NCBI GenBank assembly: GCA_013791775.1
Contig: VMTE01000010.1
Coordinates: forward strand, 1-64,000
Source of the DNA: Hyphomonas sp.
GTDB lineage: Bacteria > Pseudomonadota > Alphaproteobacteria > Caulobacterales > Hyphomonadaceae
DNA: 64,000 bases
Reading direction: 5' to 3'
Part shown: positions 7,851 through 17,900 of the stretch, piece by piece
How positions within the stretch are numbered: position 1 is the first letter of the stretch
How the letters are laid out: every line of letters starts with the position of its first letter
Translations under genes and position numbers: made by a program
Notes under the pieces: generated by a model
Database searches by the model: none
What the model saw: the letters and a program-made list of their open reading frames with translations, nothing else
What the model was told of the DNA's origin: nothing

Positions 7851-8957
7851 CTAGTCACACGAACTATCCGCTTCGCACGTCACACGCCCCACATCCCGCC
7901 CCTCGGCGAGATCGCGCACCCAATCGACGGCCCGCGCATCACTCACTTTGGTCGTGTACAGACGGTCATAGCGCAACAGCGTGTGATCCTTGCCGGCGGC
8001 CGAATAGGACCGGAAGTTCGGGAGGTCCGCTGCCAGTTCGTCGAGGTTGGCCTGCATCAGACCGCGCACGGGGTCGCCCACGCCCATCAGGGCGAGGAAC
8101 ATCTGCTGCACTTCGTCATCCACGTTGTTGAACTGGCTCATCCGCATGTCCGGATGGCGGGCGGCCGTGACCCGGTAGAAGTCTTCGGTGGTGAACGTCG
8201 CCCGGTCGAACGCAGCAAGCTCCGGCCAGTCCGGCATGCTGGTGAACGTGCCCCAGGTTTCCAGCAGGCCCGAGACAGCACCGGCGCGGTAACCGCCAGC
8301 CCCGCCGCCATACTGCACTATCTCCGCCTGCGGATAATGATCCGCCACGACGCCCGCATAGAATGGCGAGGCAATCGCCCCGGCGCTGCCGCCGCCGACG
8401 AACACGCGGGAGGGGGCGGGATAGTTCGCATAGACCCAGTCGAGCGCCGACTGGACGTTGGCCTTGCCCCGGTGGTGGATGGTCAGCGCCTGGCCCGCGC
8501 TTGTGGTGTAGTCGATGTCCTTCGCGCCGAGATGGGCGTCCCCGGTGCAGTAGGACACGAACACCTGGGTCCAGCCCGCGAAGGGGTTTTCCGGGTTGGC
8601 GGCATCAAACGCGCCGCCCTTGGTGGCCGGGTTGTTGGCGTCCATTTCGGCGAAGGGCGTGTAGGCGCCTGCCCCGCCGGACGGATCGCACAGGTCGCCC
8701 GACCAGCAGGCGCCGCCGCCGTTCAGGAAGATCATCACGCGCGAAGCGTCCCCCTCGCGGACATGGAAGGTGTAGGGTGTGCCGGTTGCGCACAGCGTGT
8801 CGCCGCCGGGCGAGATCGCGGTCCAGGCGGCGGGCGAAGGCGGCGCTTCGGGGACTGCCGCCGCAGCGTCTTCAGCGCGCACCGGTTCGTCCGGCGTCTG
8901 GCACCCGGCCAGAAGGGCAAGCATAGCGGCAGCGGCGAGCAAGGTGCGAGTGGGCAT
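7851..8957 (-). CDS. Pectinacetylesterase-family lipoprotein (alpha/beta hydrolase)
   Basis: A 368-residue lipoprotein with signal MPTRTLLAAAAMLALLAGC, lipidation at C19, then an acidic alanine/proline linker. The catalytic domain has the oxyanion-type loop LNGGGACWSGDLCDP (about 78-92) and the nucleophile elbow GGGSAGAIAS with S191, the hallmarks of the pectinacetylesterase/Notum family. Several cysteines could form disulfides. It probably removes acyl groups from a polysaccharide or other ester outside the cytoplasm; the actual substrate is unknown. The start at 8957 has a strong AGGAGG nine bases upstream. Confidence 0.82.
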   Translation of the reverse strand: MPTRTLLAAAAMLALLAGCQTPDEPVRAEDAAAAVPEAPPSPAAWTAISPGGDTLCATGTPYTFHVREGDASRVMIFLNGGGACWSGDLCDPSGGAGAYTPFAEMDANNPATKGGAFDAANPENPFAGWTQVFVSYCTGDAHLGAKDIDYTTSAGQALTIHHRGKANVQSALDWVYANYPAPSRVFVGGGSAGAIASPFYAGVVADHYPQAEIVQYGGGAGGYRAGAVSGLLETWGTFTSMPDWPELAAFDRATFTTEDFYRVTAARHPDMRMSQFNNVDDEVQQMFLALMGVGDPVRGLMQANLDELAADLPNFRSYSAAGKDHTLLRYDRLYTTKVSDARAVDWVRDLAEGRDVGRVTCEADSSCD

Positions 8958-9087
8958 GGCGTTCCTCCTGCGGCCTCTGACGGGCCATCCGGAGGCAAGC
9001 CTAGGCGGGCCCGCGGGGACTGGCAATCAGTCCGGTATCGGGAGCGTGCGGCCGGATGCCCCGGGCCTGTTCCCCCCAAGGAGGGAA

Positions 9088-9172
9088 TGGTGCGGTCAAG
9101 AGGACTCGAACCTCCACGGGTTGCCCCACAGCGACCTCAACGCTGCGCGTCTACCAATTCCGCCATGACCGC
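9088..9172 (-). tRNA. tRNA-Leu (anticodon GAG)
   Basis: Read on the minus strand it has the acceptor stem GCGGTCA/TGACCGC, a D arm beginning GCGGAATTGGTAGACGC, the anticodon loop TTGAGGT (anticodon GAG at 9136-9138), a long variable arm as expected for class II leucine tRNA, a T arm with GGTTCGAGTCC, discriminator A and an encoded CCA at 9088-9090. Length is 85 bases. It lies between the esterase gene and lipB. Confidence 0.95.
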
Positions 9173-9259
9173 ACGACTGGTCTCTTTGAGGCAGACGGGC
9201 CGTATAAGGCGGCGCTCCGGCTTTGTGAAGCCCTGAAAGACGCCTATATCGCCGGGGCC

Positions 9260-9961
9260 ATGACAATTCTCCCCGACGTCGACTGGGCGGTCTCCGACGC
9301 CCCCGTAGCCTACGAAACCGCGCTGGCCGTGATGGACGCGCGGGCGCGCGCGATCCGCGAAGACGGGGCGCGCGAACTGGTCTGGTTCCTGGAGCATCCG
9401 GCGCTCTACACGGCCGGCACCTCGGCGCGAATCGGCGACCTGAAAGACCCGTCCCGGTTCCCGGTCCATGACGCCGGGCGCGGCGGCCAGTACACCTATC
9501 ACGGGCCGGGCCAGCGGGTGGCTTACGTGATGTTGGACGTCGGCGCACGGGGCCGCGATGTGCGCGCCTTCGTGGCCAATCTCGAGGCCTGGATCATCCG
9601 GGCGTTGGCGGCGTTCAACGTCGAGGCCGGGGTGCGCGAAGGCCGCGTCGGTGTCTGGGTGGACCGGACCGAGGCGGGCGGTCCGCTGCGCGAGGACAAG
9701 ATCGCGGCCATCGGTGTGCGGCTGAAGCGCTGGGTCTCGCTGCACGGCATCTCGCTGAATGTCGAACCGGAGCTGGAACACTTCACCGGCATCACGCCCT
9801 GCGGCATCGCCGATGAACGCTACGGCGTCACCAGCCTCGCCGGGCTCGGCCGCATCGTGTCGATGGACGAGGCCGACATGGCGCTGCGCGATGCGTTCGA
9901 GGCCGTGTTCGCAAGCCGGCTGGTGCGGGTGGCGGCGCCGGAGACGGCTTCGGCGGTGTAG
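9260..9961 (+). CDS. lipB: Octanoyl-(acyl carrier protein):protein N-octanoyltransferase
   Basis: This 233-residue enzyme transfers octanoate from acyl carrier protein to lipoyl domains of 2-oxoacid dehydrogenases and the glycine cleavage H protein, the first step of lipoate synthesis. It has the conserved [11 protein letters not shown] motif (75-85), catalytic K147 in KIAAIG, and acyl-accepting C181 in GITPCGI. Length is typical of alphaproteobacterial LipB. An open frame extends upstream through the tRNA, but the ATG at 9260 gives the family-like start. Confidence 0.95.
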   Translation: MTILPDVDWAVSDAPVAYETALAVMDARARAIREDGARELVWFLEHPALYTAGTSARIGDLKDPSRFPVHDAGRGGQYTYHGPGQRVAYVMLDVGARGRDVRAFVANLEAWIIRALAAFNVEAGVREGRVGVWVDRTEAGGPLREDKIAAIGVRLKRWVSLHGISLNVEPELEHFTGITPCGIADERYGVTSLAGLGRIVSMDEADMALRDAFEAVFASRLVRVAAPETASAV

Positions 9962-9979
9962 GCCCCACCCTAACCCTCC

Positions 9980-9989
9980 CCGCTTGCGG
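9980..9989. repeat. Left target-site duplication of the insertion sequence
   Basis: The ten bases ccgcttgcgg sit immediately outside the left terminal inverted repeat and recur exactly at 11162-11171. A duplication of 8-10 bases is the known behaviour of the ISAs1 family. Confidence 0.85.
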
Positions 9990-11161
9990 CAGGCGAATCG
10001 CATTTGGCTTTGAGTTTTGGCGTTGCGTTGATTTGGGAATGGGATTCTTTGGGTAGCCGCTTGTATGGAGGCGGCGATGGGCTCGAAGCACGATCTTTTT
10101 CTGGAAGTATCTGATCCGCGGGCTGAGAATGCGCGGCATGATTTCTGCGATATGATGTTTATTGCCTTGAGCGCAGTACTTTGCGGCGCGGAGAGTTGCG
10201 CGGACATGGCTTTGTTCGGGCGCTCGAAGGAGAAATTCCTGAGGCAATTCCTCGACTTGCCCTATGGTGTACCGAGCCACGATACGTTCTCGCGTCTGTT
10301 TCGCGCGATTGATCCGGTGGAGTTTTCAGGTCTTCTGGAGCGCTTCTGCAAGGCCTTCGGTTCTGCGCTTCGCAAGGGAGCGGCCGGCGTCATTGCGATC
10401 GACGGCAAGGCCTGCCGGCGCGGTTATGATGCCGGCAAGATGCACGTGCCGCCGATGAGTGTCACGGCCTGGGCGGCGGGCGTGCGCTTGTCGCTCGGCT
10501 ATGTTGCCGCCGAACATGGCGGCGAGGCGGCGGCGGCGCTTGAGGTGCTGCAACTTGTTGATATTGCAGGAGCGACGGTCACCGCCGATGCACTGCATTG
10601 TCATCGCACGATGGCGGGTGTGATCTGCGAAGGCGGCGCGGATTACGTCCTGACGCTGAAGGGCAACCAGCCCGGACTGTTGCGCGATGCGCGTACTGAA
10701 CTCGATGCGAAAAAGGGGCGCAGCGCGGCGCGGGAAGACAGGCGCCATAGCGGTCCTGTCATGCGCCGCGTGCGGGTCGTTTCTGCGGGCGATATGGCGC
10801 AAAAGCACGATTTTCCGGGACTTCGCGCCATCATTGTTCTCGAAACCGAAACAGGCGGGCAGACCAGCGAGCGCCTTTTTCTCGCCTCTCGTTTGTTCAC
10901 GCCGCGTGAAGCAATGCACATCATCCGCGCTCACTGGGACATCGAAAATGGCCTCCACTGGAGCCTCGATGTCACGCTGAAAGAAGATGAAGCACGTGCC
11001 CGCAAAGACAATGCACCGCACAATCTCGCAATCCTGAGACGCCTCGCGCTCAATCTTGCGCGATCCGTCAAAGACAAAAACTCCCTGCGCGCAACGTTCA
11101 AACGTGCCGCATGGGACGACGCCTTCCTGCTCAAACTCTTCGCCCAAATGCGATAGGCCTG
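9990..11161 (+). mobile_element. Intact ISAs1-family insertion sequence (1172 bp)
   Basis: The element is bounded by terminal inverted repeats: the left end caggcgaatcgcatttgg (9990-10007) and the right end, read inward, caggcctatcgcatttgg, 16 of 18 identical. A ten-base duplication (ccgcttgcgg) flanks it. It carries one uninterrupted transposase gene on the plus strand whose stop lies inside the right inverted repeat. Removing the element and one copy of the duplication rejoins a 21-bp perfect palindrome, so the insertion is precisely at its centre of symmetry. Intact ends, intact gene and exact duplication suggest recent arrival and probable competence to move. Confidence 0.92.
10065..11156 (+). 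CDS. ISAs1-family DDE transposase
   Basis: This 363-residue protein has the N-terminal associated domain of ISAs1/H-repeat transposases (FLEVSDPRAENARHDF, then a helical segment to about residue 85) and an RNase H-like DDE catalytic core. D113 is in VIAIDGKACRRG, D175 in VTADALHCH, and the acidic third residue lies in the C-terminal HWDIENGLHWSLDVTLKEDEA segment near residue 295. All are present without frameshift. Length is at the usual family size. The ATG at 10065 is 75 bases from the left end; another ATG follows four codons later. Confidence 0.93.
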   Translation: MEAAMGSKHDLFLEVSDPRAENARHDFCDMMFIALSAVLCGAESCADMALFGRSKEKFLRQFLDLPYGVPSHDTFSRLFRAIDPVEFSGLLERFCKAFGSALRKGAAGVIAIDGKACRRGYDAGKMHVPPMSVTAWAAGVRLSLGYVAAEHGGEAAAALEVLQLVDIAGATVTADALHCHRTMAGVICEGGADYVLTLKGNQPGLLRDARTELDAKKGRSAAREDRRHSGPVMRRVRVVSAGDMAQKHDFPGLRAIIVLETETGGQTSERLFLASRLFTPREAMHIIRAHWDIENGLHWSLDVTLKEDEARARKDNAPHNLAILRRLALNLARSVKDKNSLRATFKRAAWDDAFLLKLFAQMR

Positions 11162-11171
11162 CCGCTTGCGG
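11162..11171. repeat. Right target-site duplication of the insertion sequence
   Basis: Exact repeat of ccgcttgcgg found at 9980-9989, immediately after the right terminal inverted repeat. The following bases ggagggttagggtgggg are the right half of the palindrome split by the insertion. Confidence 0.85.
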
Positions 11172-11193
11172 GGAGGGTTAGGGTGGGGCGAGG

Positions 11194-11964
11194 CTAGACC
11201 CCGTCTGCGATCTCGTCCGGTGTCAGGTGGCTGCCGGTGCGCAGGCGGCCTTGGCCGCCGTTGGGCAGGCGCGCCACATAAGTGAGCGTCCAGAGCATGA
11301 CACCGAAGGAGGCGAGGGCCCAGATCGGCAGGGCCATGCCCATGCCGGTGGAGACGGCCATCTCGCGCTCGCTCGGCGGCGGGCCCTGACGGCCCGGCGG
11401 GCCGCGGCGCGCTTCGCCCTTCGGCTTGGCTTCGGCCTCGCCGTCCTTGGCCGCCGCCTCACCGTCCTTGGCGGGCGTTTCCGTCTTGGCGGCCGGCGGC
11501 TTCATCATATCGCGGTGCTGCGCGGCGCCCATGCCGGTGCCGGCATAATAAGCCGCCATGCCGAGGATCATCGGTACAAGGACGATCACCGCCAGCCAGG
11601 TGGGCCGGCCCGCTTCGGCGAGGCGGCGCGAATGGGCGGAAAACGAGGTCAGGTCGGTGATGAAGGTGAAGACCGCAAACGGCACCAGCAGCGCCGGCAC
11701 GGTGAACAGGGCAATGTTGACCGGCGTGTTCAGGAAACCGGTCTTGACGCCGGCAATGCCGAGGACGGCCGCCGTGAAGGACGGGACGATGTAGAGCAGC
11801 ACGCGGCCCATGAACATGAAGGTCCAGGCCCGGCTGAAATGCAGCTTGGTCGATTCGCCCATCGGATTGAACAGGGTGGCCAGCCAGTTCATGGCGCCCG
11901 GATCGTCCCGGTAATCCCGGATCCAGGGGCGGTGGCTGTCGATCTCGCCGGGGGCTGCTTGCAT
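11194..11964 (-). CDS. Membrane protein with charged Ala/Lys/Pro-rich insert, near DUF805 genes
   Basis: A 256-residue protein with about four hydrophobic segments: two within residues 45-110, one near AVIVLVPMILGMAAYYAG, and one near ALPIWALASFGVMLWTLTYV. Between the last two lies a low-complexity charged insert of repeated AAKDGEA/KPKGEA units, about 60 residues and probably cytoplasmic and disordered. The C-terminus ends in LTPDEIADGV. It follows a DUF805 gene by 25 bases, suggesting an operon, but its own similarity to DUF805 is weak. Function is unknown. The start at 11964 follows a GAAGG-type ribosome site. Confidence 0.7.
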   Translation of the reverse strand: MQAAPGEIDSHRPWIRDYRDDPGAMNWLATLFNPMGESTKLHFSRAWTFMFMGRVLLYIVPSFTAAVLGIAGVKTGFLNTPVNIALFTVPALLVPFAVFTFITDLTSFSAHSRRLAEAGRPTWLAVIVLVPMILGMAAYYAGTGMGAAQHRDMMKPPAAKTETPAKDGEAAAKDGEAEAKPKGEARRGPPGRQGPPPSEREMAVSTGMGMALPIWALASFGVMLWTLTYVARLPNGGQGRLRTGSHLTPDEIADGV

Positions 11965-11989
11965 GGGTCGGTCGCCTTCTGCGGGTGGT

Positions 11990-12529
11990 TCAGGTAAATG
12001 TGTCTGCGGCGCCGGGGCCGTGATCCGCCGGCCGGCCGTGGCGGTTCGGTTGCGGATCGGTGCGCATGCGGTAGGCGGCAAAGCCGGTGAGCCCGCTGGC
12101 CAGCAGGAACGCCGCCACCGAGGTGACCACGGACAGGCGGGCATATTCCGCCGCCCGCTCCGCCAGCGACTCGAAGGCCGCCACGAAGCCGCTGGTCTCC
12201 ATCAGCTTCTGGACCTCGACCTGGACGGCAAAGGCGCCCGGCGAGAGCACCGGCAGCAGGAGCGCGGAGAGGATCATGTTGACGACGCTGAAGCCGAGCA
12301 GGAAGGCGATCCAGAACCAGGCACTGAGACCGGCATCATGCAGGCGCTTGGCGAACAGGCTCAGATACGGAAACACCAGCGTGTACTGGAGGATGCCGAG
12401 GTTGGGAGAGACAATCGCCGACAGGATCGTGAGGATCATCATCGCGCCCGTCAGCAGGATCAGGCCGCGCGCGAACGGCGCCGGCGCCAGACGGCCTTGC
12501 GGCTGGAGGAACAGGAAGCGGTAGTCCAT
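11990..12529 (-). CDS. DUF805 family inner-membrane protein
   Basis: A 179-residue protein with four membrane spans. It opens with MDYRFLFLQPQGRLAPAPF, the DUF805 pattern of an aromatic-hydrophobic start, a G-R pair and a following helix. It carries SLFAKRLHDAGLSAWFW, the conserved R-x-H-D-x-G signature of the family. The C-terminal tail is polar (RTDPQPNRHG). An ATG 14 codons upstream at 12571 is possible; 12529 was chosen by alignment with the start of the neighbouring paralogue. Molecular function of the family is unknown. Confidence 0.75.
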   Translation of the reverse strand: MDYRFLFLQPQGRLAPAPFARGLILLTGAMMILTILSAIVSPNLGILQYTLVFPYLSLFAKRLHDAGLSAWFWIAFLLGFSVVNMILSALLLPVLSPGAFAVQVEVQKLMETSGFVAAFESLAERAAEYARLSVVTSVAAFLLASGLTGFAAYRMRTDPQPNRHGRPADHGPGAADTFT

Positions 12530-12604
12530 GGGCGGAGTGTCGTTTCCTTGGAGGGGAAGTCCAGCGTTCATAACCGCCCCTTATCAATAAACGATAAGAC
12601 GGCG

Positions 12605-12636
12605 CAAGAAAAAAGAGCCGGGTTGCCCCGGCTCTC
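12605..12636 (-). terminator. Rho-independent terminator
   Basis: Read on the minus strand, a nine-base stem (agagccggg/cccggctct, 12614-12622 with 12627-12635) with a four-base loop is followed by a T-rich run (12605-12614). It lies directly after the DUF805 gene at 12660-13169 and separates it from the second DUF805 gene, so the two are probably separate transcripts. Confidence 0.8.
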
Positions 12637-12659
12637 TTCATTTCATCCCCCGGCGGAGA

Positions 12660-13169
12660 TCAGGTGAAGGCAACGGCCGCACCGGCGGGGCCAGGTCCGT
12701 ACTGGTTGTCGTTCGGGTCGGTCTTGAACAGGCCCATAATCCCTCCAAGGATTCCTGTGGTGATCAGGGTCGTCACAATGGTGGGCAGGATCGTCGCTTT
12801 TTGGGCTTCGGCCACCAGCGTCATCAGGCCAGCGAAATCCCCTGCGCTCGAAGCGGCATTCACCTCCCGCTGGTATTCCACCATGTCGTAGCCAGAAATA
12901 CCAATCAGAATACTGCTGAAGATGTTGTTCGAAATGACCCCCACGACGATCAGGATTAACATGAACCAGCCGGTCTTGCCGTTATCGTGGAAGCGCTTCG
13001 CGTGGACAGCGATCCAGCACCACACGGTTGCGAACGAAAGAAGACCCAGGGCGATCGACACGTAGGTGGTAAGGACGGCGATGATGGCCGACATGCCGAA
13101 GATTGTGAGCACCGCGCGCCAGTAAGTCGGCTGGTCGATACGTCCGTTGGGCGTAAGAAAGAGTTCCAT
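12660..13169 (-). CDS. DUF805 family inner-membrane protein
   Basis: A 169-residue, four-span protein of the DUF805 family. It begins MELFLTPNGRIDQPTYWRA, has the signature HAKRFHDNGKTGWFML (about residues 53-68), and ends in a short acidic then glycine/proline tail containing KTDPNDNQYGPGP. The start at 13169 is preceded by GGAGC; a TTG three codons upstream is in frame. It is a paralogue of the gene at 11990-12529, with a terminator between them. Function is unknown. Confidence 0.8.
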   Translation of the reverse strand: MELFLTPNGRIDQPTYWRAVLTIFGMSAIIAVLTTYVSIALGLLSFATVWCWIAVHAKRFHDNGKTGWFMLILIVVGVISNNIFSSILIGISGYDMVEYQREVNAASSAGDFAGLMTLVAEAQKATILPTIVTTLITTGILGGIMGLFKTDPNDNQYGPGPAGAAVAFT

Positions 13170-13322
13170 GTGGTCCAAGCTCCTGTCGGCGGGGGCTGCC
13201 CCCTGTAAGCGTTCCCGGTGACAGCTCTTTGACAGGCAGGTTCGCCCGGCTCCGCCGCTGTGTGCGGAGTATAGCAGGCTGAACCGGTTTCAGGAATGTT
13301 AAGCGGCGCGGAACGCCGGATT

Positions 13323-15326
<2,004 letters not shown>

Positions 15327-15491
15327 GCGCCTGAAAGCCCCTCAAACTGGAAGATTTGTGTCGCAGTTAAGCCGGGCAAGCGGCCTTGTCCATGCTTGCC
15401 GGTAGGGTAATCCCGCCCCCTGCCCCTTGCGGCGAAAATTCGCTCGACTAGGCTGCGAACCATTCAAAACATACCGGGGGAGACGGGGCGG

Positions 15492-16712
15492 ATGACACAG
15501 GGACAAAAATGGCTGCGGCGGGCCGGGATCGGCTTGTCGGCTCTGGTCATTCTGCTGGGCGCCGGCTGGTGGCTGATCGGGCCGGACTGGCGGGCGTTGC
15601 TGGCGAATCCGCCGTCGGGCCGGGACGTGTTGTTCTGGTCGGTGCCGCAGCGCGACGCCGCGTTCCGGATGCTGGACGCGCTGCCGATGATCATCGAATC
15701 GCGCCCCATCAAGGCGGGCGGCGCGGTTCGTCCGCTGCCCGAAGGCGAACCGCTGGACCTCGGCGGCGAAGTGGACCTCGACGCCTTCTTCGAGGCGCAG
15801 AACGGCGTCTCGCTGGTGATCGTGCAGGATGGCCGGATCCGGCTGGAGCGGTATGCCAACGGTTTCACCCGGGACGGGCGCTGGACGAGTTTCTCGGTGG
15901 CGAAATCGCTGACCTCGAGCCTCGTCGGCGCGGCGATGAAGGACGGGCACATCAGGAGCCTCGAGGACAAGGTGACCGACTATATCCCGGACCTCGCCGG
16001 CTCGCCCTATGACGACGTGACGGTTGCGCAGCTGCTGACGATGACTTCGGGCGTGGCGTGGAACGAGGACTATGAAGATCCGCAGTCGGACGTTGCGCTG
16101 TTCGACAAGCAGGCGGCCGAAGACGGCAAGAGCGGGATCGTCACCTACATGCGCACGCTGGGACGCGCCCATCCGCCGGGCGAAGTGTGGAACTATTCGA
16201 CCGGCGAGACGAACCTGATCGGCGTGCTGGTCAGCGCGGCAACCGGCAAGCCGGTGGCGGAGTATCTGTCGGAAAAGATCTGGAAGCCGTATGGCATGGA
16301 GCAGGACGCGACCTGGCTGCTCGGCCAGGATGGGCACGAGATTTCCGGCTGCTGCATCCAGGCGACGACGCGCGACTTTGCCCGCTACGGCCAGTTCATC
16401 CTGGACGGCGGCGTGACACCGGAAGGCGCCGTGCTGCCGGCCGGCTGGCTGGCGCAGGCAACCGTCCGGCAGGCCGACATCGGCGAGGCAGGCTTCGGCT
16501 ACGGCTTCCAGTGGTGGACCTGGGATGACGGCGCGTTTCAGGCTGACGGTATCTTCGGACAGGGCATCTTCATCGACCCGGCCCGCAAGCTGGTGATTGC
16601 CTCGAACGCCAACTGGAAAACCGCCCTCGGCCTCGATGACAAGGAATGGCCGGAGCGGGCCGACTTCTACCGCGCCGTGCAGGCGGCGGTGGACCGGGAA
16701 GCCGGGCCGTAG
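15492..16712 (+). CDS. Class C beta-lactamase-fold serine hydrolase
   Basis: A 406-residue protein with an N-terminal membrane anchor (about residues 12-32) and a periplasmic serine beta-lactamase-like domain. The catalytic S135-x-x-K138 is in SFSVAKSLTS and the Y235 motif is in WNYSTGETN, with a later glycine-rich segment in place of KTG. It contains LLTMTSGVAWNEDY, common in the S12 peptidase/esterase EstB-like group. Substrate could be a peptide, ester or lactam; penicillin resistance should not be assumed. A monocistronic gene divergent from pccA. Confidence 0.85.
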   Translation: MTQGQKWLRRAGIGLSALVILLGAGWWLIGPDWRALLANPPSGRDVLFWSVPQRDAAFRMLDALPMIIESRPIKAGGAVRPLPEGEPLDLGGEVDLDAFFEAQNGVSLVIVQDGRIRLERYANGFTRDGRWTSFSVAKSLTSSLVGAAMKDGHIRSLEDKVTDYIPDLAGSPYDDVTVAQLLTMTSGVAWNEDYEDPQSDVALFDKQAAEDGKSGIVTYMRTLGRAHPPGEVWNYSTGETNLIGVLVSAATGKPVAEYLSEKIWKPYGMEQDATWLLGQDGHEISGCCIQATTRDFARYGQFILDGGVTPEGAVLPAGWLAQATVRQADIGEAGFGYGFQWWTWDDGAFQADGIFGQGIFIDPARKLVIASNANWKTALGLDDKEWPERADFYRAVQAAVDREAGP

Positions 16713-16767
16713 CGCCGCTGCGGAGGGCAGACTTTCGGCGGCCCTTGCCGTGCGTGGTGTGATATGT

Positions 16768-16783
16768 TAGTGAACACTCACTA
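16768..16783. promoter_or_regulatory. Palindromic operator-like site (TetR-type) upstream of a membrane-protein gene
   Basis: TAGTGA and TCACTA are exact inverted half-sites separated by ACAC (16768-16783), 16 bases before the ATG of the DUF2157-like gene. Size and symmetry match operators of many TetR-family repressors. No regulator gene is adjacent, so the cognate protein is unknown. Confidence 0.5.
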
Positions 16784-16798
16784 CAACGGAGACCCAGC

Positions 16799-17782
16799 AT
16801 GAGCATCATCCGGCTTGATCTTGCCGCCCTCGTGAAAGCCGGCAGCCTGTCGGCCGACGAGGCGGCGCGGCTGAACGGCCTTGCCCTGCCCGACCGGCGG
16901 GGCGGACTATTGGTCAATGTGCTGCTGATCTTCGGCGCGCTGGCGGTGGCGGCCGCCGCGATTGCGCTGGTGCCGAATGCCGGGACCGGACTGTTCCTCG
17001 CGGTGTCGGCGCTGGCGGGCGCGGAGGGGCTGCGCCGCTTCGGGCCGGGCGAGGAATTCAAGGTGTTGTCGGCGGGCCTCGCGCTGATGGGCACGCTGGG
17101 ACTGGCGGGCTGGGTCGCCTGGCAGTTTGGCGATGCACCCTCGGCGACGCAGCCGGCCCTGCTGGTCACGATGGTGCTGGCGGCCGGCGCGGTCTGGTTC
17201 CGCTCGGCCTTCCTGGCGGCGCTCGGCGTGGTCGCGCTCGGCGCGGTGTTCGGCACCGGCTCAGGCTACTGGCATGCCTCCTACGCCCTGTTCGTGGAAG
17301 AACCGGCGCTGACCATCTTCGTGTTCGGCGCCCTGGCGGCCGGGCTCTATGCCGTGCGCAAGCGCGCGGCGGAGGCCTGGTCCGGCCTGCTGACGGCGGC
17401 GGCGCGCACGGCCATGTTCCTCGTCCACTTCGCGTTCTGGGTCGGCTCGCTGTGGGGCGACGTGATTGGCGACGCGGGCTGGAGCGGCAACCGCTATGAT
17501 GACTACGCCGCCTACGAGGCCTGGGAGAAGACGGCGCTGACGGTGCCCGAATGGCCGTTCTCGATCGGATGGGCGGGGCTGGCCATCGCGCTGGCGATGC
17601 TGACGCGGCGCGGCGGATTCCTCTCGGTCAGCGCGCTCGTCTTCCTCGGCATCCACGGCTACACGCAATACTTCGAGACCTTCGGCGCCGAGCCGGTGAC
17701 CCTGCTGATCGCGGGCCTCACGCTGGTGGCGCTGGCGGTGGCAACCCCGCGCCTGATGAAACTCTGGAAGGGCGGCGCCTGA
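16799..17782 (+). CDS. DUF2157-like polytopic membrane protein
   Basis: A 327-residue protein with a short soluble N-terminus (LDLAALVKAGSLSADEAARL) and then nine or ten membrane spans rich in alanine and leucine. The amphipathic start followed by a helix beginning LLVNVLLIFGALAVAAAAIALV fits the DUF2157/DUF4401 group of bacterial membrane proteins. A periplasmic or cytoplasmic loop with GNRYDDYAAYEAWEK lies near residue 235. Function is unknown. A TetR-type palindrome directly before its ribosome site suggests ligand-regulated expression. Confidence 0.7.
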   Translation: MSIIRLDLAALVKAGSLSADEAARLNGLALPDRRGGLLVNVLLIFGALAVAAAAIALVPNAGTGLFLAVSALAGAEGLRRFGPGEEFKVLSAGLALMGTLGLAGWVAWQFGDAPSATQPALLVTMVLAAGAVWFRSAFLAALGVVALGAVFGTGSGYWHASYALFVEEPALTIFVFGALAAGLYAVRKRAAEAWSGLLTAAARTAMFLVHFAFWVGSLWGDVIGDAGWSGNRYDDYAAYEAWEKTALTVPEWPFSIGWAGLAIALAMLTRRGGFLSVSALVFLGIHGYTQYFETFGAEPVTLLIAGLTLVALAVATPRLMKLWKGGA

Positions 17783-17900
17783 GGGTTCGACCCTTACCTT
17801 GAGGATGCGGAAGGCCAGGCTCGGCTCCTGTTCAGGAACGGTTCAACTTGCGGGCGCGATGAGCTCGGCGAAAATACATCAGGCTCAGGATATCACCCCC

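Noticed and set aside
7734-9236. 500-codon plus-strand frame over the esterase gene and tRNA
   Set aside because: It runs through a tRNA gene and opposite a lipoprotein gene with clear catalytic motifs.
15492-16712. Calling this an AmpC antibiotic-resistance beta-lactamase
   Set aside because: The SxxK and YxT motifs are shared with esterases and peptidases, and the KTG-type third motif is not clear; resistance cannot be claimed.
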